Source of the DNA: Myxococcales bacterium | Lineage (GTDB): Bacteria; Myxococcota_A; Polyangia; Haliangiales; Haliangiaceae | Length of the DNA stretch: 64,000 nucleotides | NCBI GenBank assembly: GCA_016707895.1 | Contig: JADJGV010000001.1 | Span: forward strand, 483,501 to 547,500 | Reading direction: 5' to 3' | Part shown: positions 1-7,901 of the stretch, in pieces | Layout of the letters: each line of letters opens with the position of its first letter | How positions within the stretch are numbered: position 1 is the stretch's first letter | Program-made: the position numbers and the translations under genes | The notes under the pieces: generated by a model | Databases searched by the model: none | What the model saw: only the letters and a program-made list of their open reading frames with translations | Told to the model about the DNA's origin: nothing

Positions 1-2
1 TC

Positions 3-1049
<1,047 letters not shown>

Positions 1050-1080
1050 ACTCCAGGGGGCTCGTCGCCGAGCCGCCGGC

Positions 1081-1168
1081 GGGGTCATGCCCCCGCCGAG
1101 CCTCCCCCCGCGACGCGAGACGCCTGGCCACGCGGCGTTCGTGGGGTCATGCCCCCGCCGAGCCTCCC
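1081..1168. repeat. 26-bp direct repeat with hairpin core, 3' of lon
   Basis: Two identical 26-bp copies at 1081-1106 and 1143-1168, offset by 62 bp. Each contains the snap-back core GGGGTCATGCCCC. In the first copy the preceding bases extend the stem to CGGCGGGG / CCCCGCCG. The pair lies between the convergent ends of lon and the DUF4157 gene, so it could act as a transcription barrier or be a REP-like element. There is no U-tract, so it is not a classical intrinsic terminator. Confidence 0.6.
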
Positions 1169-1188
1169 GAGCCTCCGCGGCGTGCGGC

Positions 1189-3120
1189 TTACTTCCGACA
1201 GGGCTCCATCGGCGCGTCCTTCAGCTCGAGCGCCGGGTTCACCAGGTCGACCTCGAAGCCACCGGCGCCGATGATGCGACCGGCGACCTGATCGACGGTG
1301 TTGGCGCTGCCGTCCATGATGTTGGCGCGGTACACGACGCCCGACCGGACGGCGGCGATCTGGGCGCTGGTCACGCGATCGATGGCCTTGCCGTGCTCGG
1401 CCAGGCGCCGGCGTTCACTCTCGGCGATGGCGACCCGGGCCGGCAGCACGTAGCCACCGACCTTGGCCTGCACGATCGCGCCGCCGCTGTGTGGATCCGC
1501 GATGGGCACCGTCTCGCCCACGTGGCCGTGCATGATCGTCCGGGCGCGCTCCATGCCGCCGGTCCACAGCTCCTCGTCGCTCAGCGCGACCTGCGGGTCC
1601 TCGGGCACCTCGTCGGCGCGGTTGCCGGACGCGCCCGTCGCCGCGCCCTCCTGCGGGTGCTGCGCGGCGATCTTCTTGCGCTCTTCCGGCGTGGCCTTGC
1701 GCGTCTCGACCACGCGGGTCGGTGGCACCAAGGAGCACTCGCCGGTCAACGCGAACGGCCGCAGCACGAGGCCGCCTTCGCCGGTGACGCGCCCGCCGCC
1801 CGACAGCTTCAGGCTGCCGATCGTCGCCTCGCCGAGGTTGCACTTGTAGATGTTGTAGACGTCGCCGGGCGAGTTCAGGTCGACGTAGACGCCGCCGGCC
1901 GCCTTGATGTCGATGCCGCCGCCGATCTCGACGTCGATCGCGCCGGTGACCTGATCCTCGACGTTCTCGATCGATCCGGTCACCGTGATCCCGGCCGACG
2001 CCGTGGCCGAGACGGCGACGAAGCCGCCCCCGGTGATGCTGAGCACGTTCGCCGCGCCGATGCCGGCGCCGAGCTTCAGGGATCCGGTCGCCGACGCCTG
2101 CAGCGAGCCACCGCCCGCCGCGCTGACGGTGAGCATGTCGGTGTCGGCGGCCCGCGGCCCGGTGGCCTGCGTCAGCGAGGTCTTGAAGGTCGCATCGGCC
2201 GACGCGCTCGCGCTGATCCCGATCTCGCCCTTGAGCTCGCCGACGACACCCGAGGCGAGCGGGATCTGCTGGTTGTAGGTCTTCTTCACGAGCTCCTTCT
2301 TCTTCTCGCCGGTGAAGCCGAGCGTGCCGACCGCGCCGTCGCTCCACGTGAAGCCGATGTTGCCGCCCAGCTCGGGCAGGATGCCCTTCGAGATCGACTG
2401 CCCCTCGAGCTTCGGCCGCCGGGCCTTCTCGGCGTCCGAGGCGCCCTCGGGCTTGGCGCCCTCGGGCTTCGGCGCGGCGGCCGGCGCGGGCTCGCGCGCG
2501 ACCACGCGACCGACGCCGGCGCTGCGCGACACGGTGGTCGGCTCGCCGCGCACCATCGCGTCGGCGGCGCGATCGGCCTCGTGCTCGGCGGCGTCCTGCG
2601 GCGTCGACACCACCAGCTGGTGCTGCCGCACCGGCGCGGCGCCGTCCTGCTGGACGGTGTGCGCGACCTCGTGGGCCAGGAGGTGCAGCCCGAACGGGTC
2701 GTCGGGCTGGTACATGCCATCGGCGAAGTGGATGTCCTGGCCGACGGTGTAGGCCCGGGCCCCGACCGCGTCGGCGGCCTCGCGCGACGCCGCGCCGGTG
2801 TGGAGCCGCACGCGCGACAGGTCGGCGTCGAGCGACCGCTCGAACTGGCGCTGCAGCGTCGTCGGCAGCGGGGTGCCGGTCGACGCCGCCGCCCGCTCGA
2901 CCGCCGCGTCGGCGCCCGCGGCCACGCCGTTGGCGTCGCGCCCGGCGATGCCTTCGCCGAGGGCCCGCGCGACCGCCGGGTCCGAGAGCCGCAGCACCGT
3001 GAGCTGCGTGGCCGGGGCGAGCCGGGAGGTGAGCGTCGACTTTCCAGGCAGTTGCCTGACGCGGTCGCCCTCGGAATCGAGCCCCAGGTTGCCAAGGTCG
3101 CGGCGCAGCAGCATGTCCAT
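1189..3120 (-). CDS. DUF4157 (eCIS core domain) protein
   Basis: 643 residues. The N-terminal third carries the DUF4157 signature. An HTGAASREAADAVGARAYTVG-like stretch leads to the zinc-protease-like motif HEVAHTVQQ, with H150, E151 and H154 on this start. DUF4157 proteins are often cargo or associates of extracellular contractile injection systems (family knowledge). No sheath, tube or baseplate gene is in the window. After a Pro/Ala/Lys-rich linker, the rest is a Gly/Ser/Ala/Thr-rich, probably beta-rich region without a family I recognise, ending in a short soluble tail. An upstream in-frame start at 3246 would overlap the divergent regulator gene, so the ATG at 3120 is preferred; a second ATG lies at 3114. 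The function of the C-terminal part is unknown. Confidence 0.8.
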   Translation of the reverse strand: MDMLLRRDLGNLGLDSEGDRVRQLPGKSTLTSRLAPATQLTVLRLSDPAVARALGEGIAGRDANGVAAGADAAVERAAASTGTPLPTTLQRQFERSLDADLSRVRLHTGAASREAADAVGARAYTVGQDIHFADGMYQPDDPFGLHLLAHEVAHTVQQDGAAPVRQHQLVVSTPQDAAEHEADRAADAMVRGEPTTVSRSAGVGRVVAREPAPAAAPKPEGAKPEGASDAEKARRPKLEGQSISKGILPELGGNIGFTWSDGAVGTLGFTGEKKKELVKKTYNQQIPLASGVVGELKGEIGISASASADATFKTSLTQATGPRAADTDMLTVSAAGGGSLQASATGSLKLGAGIGAANVLSITGGGFVAVSATASAGITVTGSIENVEDQVTGAIDVEIGGGIDIKAAGGVYVDLNSPGDVYNIYKCNLGEATIGSLKLSGGGRVTGEGGLVLRPFALTGECSLVPPTRVVETRKATPEERKKIAAQHPQEGAATGASGNRADEVPEDPQVALSDEELWTGGMERARTIMHGHVGETVPIADPHSGGAIVQAKVGGYVLPARVAIAESERRRLAEHGKAIDRVTSAQIAAVRSGVVYRANIMDGSANTVDQVAGRIIGAGGFEVDLVNPALELKDAPMEPCRK

Positions 3121-3194
3121 GCGGTGGATGGCCGGGGCGGCGCCGGATGTGACGCCGAAATCGCCGCGGCGCCGGTTTCGCGCTTGCGCGATTC

Positions 3195-3209
3195 GTAAAT
3201 CTGATTTAC
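3195..3209. promoter_or_regulatory. Inverted repeat, likely TetR operator
   Basis: GTAAAT-CTG-ATTTAC is a perfect 6-bp inverted repeat in an otherwise GC-rich 92-bp divergent gap between the DUF4157 gene and the TetR gene. It ends three bases before the TTG start at 3213. TetR proteins usually bind such palindromes at their own promoter, so autoregulation and possible control of the divergent gene are inferred. Confidence 0.55.
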
Positions 3210-3212
3210 TTA

Positions 3213-3914
3213 TTGCTCGTGATTCACGAAGTGGAGGCGACCCCACGGGCGCGGCGGCGCGAGGCGAACCTCGAGCGCATCCTCGACACCGCGCTCGAGG
3301 TGGTGGCGCGCGAGGGGCTCGAGGGCCTGCAGATGGCGCGGCTGGCGGCGGCGGTCGACTACACGCCGGGCGCGCTGTACCGCTACGTCGAGTCCAAGGA
3401 CGCGCTGGTGGCGCTGCTGGTGACGCGGACGCTGGGCCAGGTCGAGGCCGCGTTGCGCGCGGTCGAGGCGACGGTGCCGGCGCGGGCCACCCCGCTGGCG
3501 CGGGTCGCGGCGCTGGTCGCGGCCTACCGCGGGTTCGTGCGCGGCGCGCCCCACCGCTTCGGCCTGCTGGCGGTGGCGATGGCCGAGCCGCGGATCCTGG
3601 TCGGCGATCCCGAGCACACCCGGCTCACGGCCGCCGCGGTGGTCGCCGCGCTGACGCCGGTGGCCGCCGCGCTCGACGCCGCCGCCACCGCCGGCGCGCT
3701 CGACGCCGGCGCGGCCATCGAGCGCACGCTGTGCGTGTTCGCGATGGTCCACGGCCTGTCACAGCTACCCAAGATGGCCCGCGCCGCGCCGACCGCGATC
3801 GACGTCGACGCGATCGTCGCCAGCGGCCTGCGCGCGCTGCTGATCGGCTGGGGCGCCGCGCCGCGCTCGGTCGATCACGCGCTGCGCGCCAGCTTCACCC
3901 CGGAGCTCCCATGA
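3213..3914 (+). CDS. TetR/AcrR family transcriptional regulator
   Basis: 233 residues if the TTG at 3213 is used; GTG codons at 3219 and 3231 are alternatives and give nearly the same protein. The N-terminal helix-turn-helix is clear: ILDTALEVVAREG, then QMARLAAAVDYTPGALYRYV and ESKDALVALL. The C-terminal ligand domain is Ala-rich and diverged, with no ligand class recognisable. The stop codon overlaps the next gene's ATG (ATGA at 3911-3914), so the desaturase-family gene is translationally coupled and is probably the regulated target. A palindrome at 3195-3209 is a plausible operator. Confidence 0.88.
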   Translation: MLVIHEVEATPRARRREANLERILDTALEVVAREGLEGLQMARLAAAVDYTPGALYRYVESKDALVALLVTRTLGQVEAALRAVEATVPARATPLARVAALVAAYRGFVRGAPHRFGLLAVAMAEPRILVGDPEHTRLTAAAVVAALTPVAAALDAAATAGALDAGAAIERTLCVFAMVHGLSQLPKMARAAPTAIDVDAIVASGLRALLIGWGAAPRSVDHALRASFTPELP

Positions 3915-4462
3915 CCTCGCTCATCGTCACCTTCGCGCTCGGCATGTTCAGCTGGACGTTCCTCGAGTACGTCATCCACCGCTGGCTCGGCCACGACCCG
4001 CGCTACCGCGGCAACCCGTTCGGCGTCGAGCACGTGCGCCACCACGCCGAGGGCAACTACTTCGCGCCGACGCCCAAGAAGGCGGCGCTGGCGGCGCTGG
4101 TCGCGGTGGTGATCGGCGGCCCGGCGGCGTGGCTGGCCGGCGCCCACGGCGCGGCGGCGGTCGGCGGCCTCCTGGTCATGTACGGGACCTACGAGGTGCT
4201 GCACCGGCGCGAGCACACCCACGCCGGCATCGGCCGCTACGGGCGGTGGGCGCGCCGCCACCACTTCCACCACCACTTCGTCGACCCCAAGACCAACCAC
4301 GGCGTCACCACGCCGCTGTGGGATCTGGTGTTTGGCACCTACCGCACGCCCGAGATCATCCCGGTGCCGGCCAAGCTGTGCATGCGCTGGCTGCTCGACG
4401 ACGCCGGCGCGGTCCGGGCCGAGCACGCCGCCCGCTACCAGCTGCGCGGCGCGCGGTCGTAG
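3911..4462 (+). CDS. Fatty acid hydroxylase / sterol desaturase family protein
   Basis: 183 residues. An integral-membrane di-iron enzyme of the sterol desaturase superfamily, predicted to hydroxylate or desaturate a lipid. The histidine clusters that bind the iron pair are all present: HRWLGH near residue 17, HVRHH near 40, HRREHTH near 97 and HHFHHHF near 117. Hydrophobic segments lie at the N-terminus (SLIVTFALGMFSWTFLEYV) and in the middle (AALVAVVIGGPAAWLAG). The length is at the short end for the family, similar to carotenoid/fatty-acid hydroxylase-like members. It overlaps the TetR gene by 4 bp. The substrate cannot be told from the sequence. Confidence 0.87.
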   Translation: MTSLIVTFALGMFSWTFLEYVIHRWLGHDPRYRGNPFGVEHVRHHAEGNYFAPTPKKAALAALVAVVIGGPAAWLAGAHGAAAVGGLLVMYGTYEVLHRREHTHAGIGRYGRWARRHHFHHHFVDPKTNHGVTTPLWDLVFGTYRTPEIIPVPAKLCMRWLLDDAGAVRAEHAARYQLRGARS

Positions 4463-4476
4463 CGGACTGCGCACGG

Positions 4477-4974
4477 TCACCGCAGCGGGAAGGTCATGCG
4501 GATGGCGCGCTGGCCGGTGCCGTAGCGGCCGACGTCGAGGGCGACCGGCGCGAAGCCGGCCCGCTCGTACATCCGCTGGGCGCGGTGGTTGTCCTCGGCG
4601 ACGCACAGCCGCAGCTCGGTGAGCCGGCCAGCCTTGGCGGTGGCGCGGGCGACGTGGAGCGCGTGGTCGAGCAGCGCCCGGCCCAGGCCGTGGCGGCGCC
4701 ACACCGGCTCGACCGAGATCGCCAGCAGGTCGGCGACGTGATCGCCGGAGAAGTCGTCGCGGTAGAACGCGAGCATCGTGAAGCCGCGGCGCGGCCCGGG
4801 GTCGTCGATCCAAGCGGCGACGTTGGCCTGCCGCAGCCAGGCGGGCAGCACCTCGCGGTAGTCGCCGAGGTCGGCGAACGCGCGGCTGCCGAGGTCGATG
4901 ATCCACGCGTGATCGAGCGGCGTCGCGCGGCGGATCGTCGGCGGCGCGATCGCGGGGCGGAGCACGGACACCAC
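4477..4974 (-). CDS. GNAT family N-acetyltransferase
   Basis: 165 residues, GTG start. A single GNAT domain. The acetyl-CoA-binding loop is VEPVWRRHGLGRALLDHAL (R/Q-x-x-G-x-G/A), followed by LRLCVAEDNHRAQRMYERAGF, the conserved motif B. It begins with IRRATPLDHAWIIDL, typical of the RimI-like N-terminal strand. It transfers an acetyl group from acetyl-CoA to an amine; the acceptor is unknown. It is convergent with the desaturase-family gene, 14 bp away, and lies downstream of the phosphoesterase gene with a 57-bp gap. Confidence 0.9.
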   Translation of the reverse strand: MVSVLRPAIAPPTIRRATPLDHAWIIDLGSRAFADLGDYREVLPAWLRQANVAAWIDDPGPRRGFTMLAFYRDDFSGDHVADLLAISVEPVWRRHGLGRALLDHALHVARATAKAGRLTELRLCVAEDNHRAQRMYERAGFAPVALDVGRYGTGQRAIRMTFPLR

Positions 4975-5031
4975 GCCACGAGTATCGCGCGACGCCCCGG
5001 CGCGCGCACGCGGGAGCGGGCCGCGAACGGC

Positions 5032-5757
5032 TCAGGCGTAGGCGGCGGCCAGCATGGCCGCCAGCGGGTGCGCGACGGCGGTGGCGGCCGCGCGCAGCCG
5101 GGCGCGATCGAGCTCGACCACCCGGCTGGTGATCGCGACGTCGGCGCCGCGCAGCTCGACGACCGCGTAGGTGGCGTGGGGCAAGAGCACCGGCGGGCCG
5201 CCGTGGGCGAACTCGCGGAACGCCAACCCGACCGAGCCGGGGTTGACCAGGTACATGCCGCGGTGCAAGCGCACCATCGGCACGTGGGTGTGGCCGCCGG
5301 CCAGCACCACCGCGGTCCGCCCGGCCAGCATCGCGTCGAGGTCGGCCTCGGGCGTGGTGGCCAGCAGGTTCTCGACGTTCGAGCGCGGCGAGCCGTGGAA
5401 CAGGTGCAGCGTGGCCGCGCCGTCGGTCAGCGTGTGCTCGCGCTGGTAGCGCACCAGCCGCGCGCGATCGGCGTCGGTGAGCTGCGCCGCGCACCACGCC
5501 ACCGCGTCGTGGATGATCGGCGCCTCGGTGTAGCGCGCGATCAGCGCCGGCTCGAGCAAGAACTCGTCGTGGTTGCCCAGGATGGTCGGCGTGCCGAGCT
5601 CGTCGACCGCGGCCAGCACCTCGCGCGGGTGCGGCCCCAGCGTCGCGACGTCGCCCAGGCACACCACCGCGTCGACGCCCAGCCGCCGGGCGTCGGCCCG
5701 CACCGCGTCGAGCGCGACCAGGTTGCCGTGCAGATCCGAGATCAGCGCGACCCGCAT
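5032..5757 (-). CDS. Metallophosphoesterase, YfcE/MJ0936-like
   Basis: 241 residues. A calcineurin-like phosphoesterase with the ordered metal-binding motifs DLHGN (residues 8-12), GDVATLGPHP, GNHDEF and GGHTHVPM. This set matches the compact bacterial phosphodiesterases that need two metal ions. The insert carrying FHGSPRS is also typical. The start ATG at 5757 is 17 bp downstream of the dapL stop on the same strand, so the two may be co-transcribed. The physiological substrate is unknown. Confidence 0.9.
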   Translation of the reverse strand: MRVALISDLHGNLVALDAVRADARRLGVDAVVCLGDVATLGPHPREVLAAVDELGTPTILGNHDEFLLEPALIARYTEAPIIHDAVAWCAAQLTDADRARLVRYQREHTLTDGAATLHLFHGSPRSNVENLLATTPEADLDAMLAGRTAVVLAGGHTHVPMVRLHRGMYLVNPGSVGLAFREFAHGGPPVLLPHATYAVVELRGADVAITSRVVELDRARLRAAATAVAHPLAAMLAAAYA

Positions 5758-5774
5758 CTAGCGCGCCCGCGGGC

Positions 5775-7022
5775 TCACGCGAACACCCGGCGGATCCGGG
5801 CGACCGCCTCCTCGACGTTCGCCCGCGAGTTGAACGCCGACAGCCGGAAGTAGCCCTCGCCGGCGGGGCCGAAGCCCGAGCCCGGCGTGCCGACCAGGTG
5901 GGCCTTGGTGAGCAGCTCGTCGAAGAAGTCCCACGACCGCGCCCCGCCCGGCGTGCCGAGCCAGATGTACGGCGCGTGCTGGCCGCCGAACACCGTGAAG
6001 CCGGCGGCGGTCAGGCCCTCGCGCAGGAGCCGCGCGTTGTCCATGTAGAACGCCACCTGCCCCAGCGTCTGGGCCATGCCGTCGGCGCTGTACGACGCCG
6101 CCGCGCCGCGCTGCACGACGTAGCTGGCGCCGTTGAACTTGGTCGAGTGGCGGCGGCTCCACATCGCGTTGAGCGACACCCGCTCGCCGCCGGCGCCGAC
6201 GCCACGCAGCTCCTTGGGCACCACCATGAACGCGCAGCGCACGCCGGTGAAGCCGGCGCGCTTGGAGTAGCTGCGCAGCTCGATCGCGCACTCGCGGGCG
6301 CCGTCGATCTCGTAGATCGAGCGCGGCAGCGCGGGGTCCTGGACGTACGCCTCGTAGGCGGCGTCGAAGACGATCAGCGCGTCGTGCGCGCGCGCCCACG
6401 CGACCCACGCGGTCAGGTGGTCGCGGGTCATGACCGCGCCGGTCGGGTTGTTGGGCGAGCACAGGTAGACGACGTCGATGCCACCACCCTTGGGCGGCTC
6501 GGGCACGAAGCCGGTGGCGGCGGTCGACGGCAGGTACACCAGGCCCGGGTAGCGACCGTCGGGGCCGGGCGCGCCGGTGCGGCCGGCCATGACGTTGGAG
6601 TCGACGTAGACCGGGTAGACCGGGTCGGCGATCGCGATCACCGCGTCGGCGGCGAACAGCTCCTGGAGGTTGCCGCTGTCGCACTTGCTGCCGTCGGAGA
6701 CGAAGATCTCGTCGGCGCCGATCTCGACGCCGCGCGACCGGTAGTCGTGGGCGCGGATCGCGTCGAGCAGGAAGTCGTAGCCCTGCTCGGGGCCGTAGCC
6801 GCGGAACGTCGCGCGCACCGCCATCTCGTCGACGGCCGCGTGCATCGCCGCGACGATCGCCGGCGCCAGCGGCTCGGTCACGTCGCCGATGCCGAGCCGG
6901 ATCACCTGCGCGTCAGGGTGCGCCGCGGCGAACGCGCGCACGCGGCGCCCGATCTCGGGGAACAGGTAGCCGGCCGGGGGAGCTTCTGGAAGTTCGGGTT
7001 CGCTCGCATCGGCCGCGACCAT
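5775..7022 (-). CDS. dapL: LL-diaminopimelate aminotransferase (apparent N-terminal frameshift)
   Basis: PLP-dependent enzyme that converts tetrahydrodipicolinate to LL-diaminopimelate in one step of lysine and peptidoglycan synthesis. Diagnostic motifs are AGYLFPEIGRRV, GIGDVTEPL, GYGPEQGYDFLL, SDGSKCDSGN, CSPNNPTGAV and SYSKRAGFTGVR with the PLP lysine. The first residues in this frame (VAADASEPELPEAPP) do not look like DapL. The +1 frame from an ATG at 7009 reads MRANPNFQKLP, the expected family N-terminus, and meets the main frame at a run of five G (6976-6980). A one-base loss or two-base gain there would explain it, so this is either a sequencing error or a real frameshift. The rest of the protein is intact. 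Confidence 0.93.
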   Translation of the reverse strand: MVAADASEPELPEAPPAGYLFPEIGRRVRAFAAAHPDAQVIRLGIGDVTEPLAPAIVAAMHAAVDEMAVRATFRGYGPEQGYDFLLDAIRAHDYRSRGVEIGADEIFVSDGSKCDSGNLQELFAADAVIAIADPVYPVYVDSNVMAGRTGAPGPDGRYPGLVYLPSTAATGFVPEPPKGGGIDVVYLCSPNNPTGAVMTRDHLTAWVAWARAHDALIVFDAAYEAYVQDPALPRSIYEIDGARECAIELRSYSKRAGFTGVRCAFMVVPKELRGVGAGGERVSLNAMWSRRHSTKFNGASYVVQRGAAASYSADGMAQTLGQVAFYMDNARLLREGLTAAGFTVFGGQHAPYIWLGTPGGARSWDFFDELLTKAHLVGTPGSGFGPAGEGYFRLSAFNSRANVEEAVARIRRVFA

Positions 7023-7062
7023 ACACGCGGCGCCGCCCCGCTTCACGCCAGCGGTTCAGGTC

Positions 7063-7713
7063 TCAGAACCAATTGAAGCCGACGCCGATCGAGCCGCCCG
7101 AGACGTCCTGGCCCTGATCGTAGTTGCCGACGATCATGCGCAGCTGGGCGTCGATCGAGAAGCGCGGCGCGCTGAGCAGCTCGTAGCCGACCGCGCCCAT
7201 CGCGGCGCCGCCGTCGGCGATCGACTCGGAGTCGCTGTTCTGGCTGCTGCCGTTGTCGTACGAGTAGCCGAGGTTGGCGCCGCCGATGCCGCCCTTGATC
7301 CACAGCTGCGGGGTCAGCCAGTACTGCACCGCGACCATCGCGCTGGCCTGGACCAGGCTGGTGGCGCCGAACCGGTTCTCTTCGACGGTCTGGGCGTTGC
7401 CCTGGACCTCGAACATGATGCCGAGGCGCTCGTTGAGCATGCCGCCGATGTGGAAGTCGAACTCGCCGGCGACCGGATCGTAGTCGCAGCTGGCGCAGTT
7501 CACGTCGGCGTCGCCGACCTTCATGCTGCCCAGGCCGAGCGAGAAGCCGAGCATCATCCGACCGCCGCGCTCGTGGTACCCACCAGCGGTGGTCGGCTGC
7601 GGGTTGGCCGGCGCGTATCCGATCGGCTGCGGCTGGGCGGCCATGGGCTGGGCCAGGGCGGCGGCAGGAGCGAGGATGGCGGCGGCGGCGAGGATGAGCG
7701 TCGAAGTCTTCAT
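7063..7713 (-). CDS. Small outer-membrane beta-barrel protein
   Basis: 216 residues. It begins with a Sec signal peptide (MKTSTLILAAAAILAPAAALAQ), then a Gln/Pro-rich stretch, then alternating amphipathic strands such as LGIMFEVQGN, ASAMVAVQYWLT and FSIDAQLRMIVGNY. It ends in GVGFNWF; the terminal Phe is the BAM recognition signal of barrel proteins. Two Cys (CASC) sit near residue 74. The start at 7713 has a purine-rich ribosome site (GGAAGGGG). It resembles generic opacity/OmpA-barrel-like proteins of myxobacteria; no specific function is visible. Confidence 0.8.
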   Translation of the reverse strand: MKTSTLILAAAAILAPAAALAQPMAAQPQPIGYAPANPQPTTAGGYHERGGRMMLGFSLGLGSMKVGDADVNCASCDYDPVAGEFDFHIGGMLNERLGIMFEVQGNAQTVEENRFGATSLVQASAMVAVQYWLTPQLWIKGGIGGANLGYSYDNGSSQNSDSESIADGGAAMGAVGYELLSAPRFSIDAQLRMIVGNYDQGQDVSGGSIGVGFNWF

Positions 7714-7757
7714 AGGAACCCCTTCCAAGGAGATCGTAAGGTCGTGCCCGGTGACAG

Positions 7758-7773
7758 TGCAAGCCTGGGCCCA
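7758..7773 (-). promoter_or_regulatory. Possible sigma-54 promoter for the barrel gene
   Basis: On the minus strand the sequence reads TGGGCCCAGGCTTGCA. It has the invariant GG and GC of the -24/-12 elements at the correct 12-base spacing and a perfect TTGCA, but the TGGCACG block is degraded. The predicted start near 7747 leaves a 34-base leader with a ribosome site. No enhancer repeat was recognised, so this is weaker than the sites around 19.5-23.8 kb. Confidence 0.35.
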
Positions 7774-7901
7774 AAACCCGCGCCGCGCCGCGCCAACGCT
7801 GGTCGCGAGTGAGTCTCGCTGGTTAGCACGCGGCGTCGAGTGGTTCGGCCACTGGCTGTGAACGGCGGTTGGAGGGCGCGGCGTGGAGTGAGTCGCCGGT
7901 A

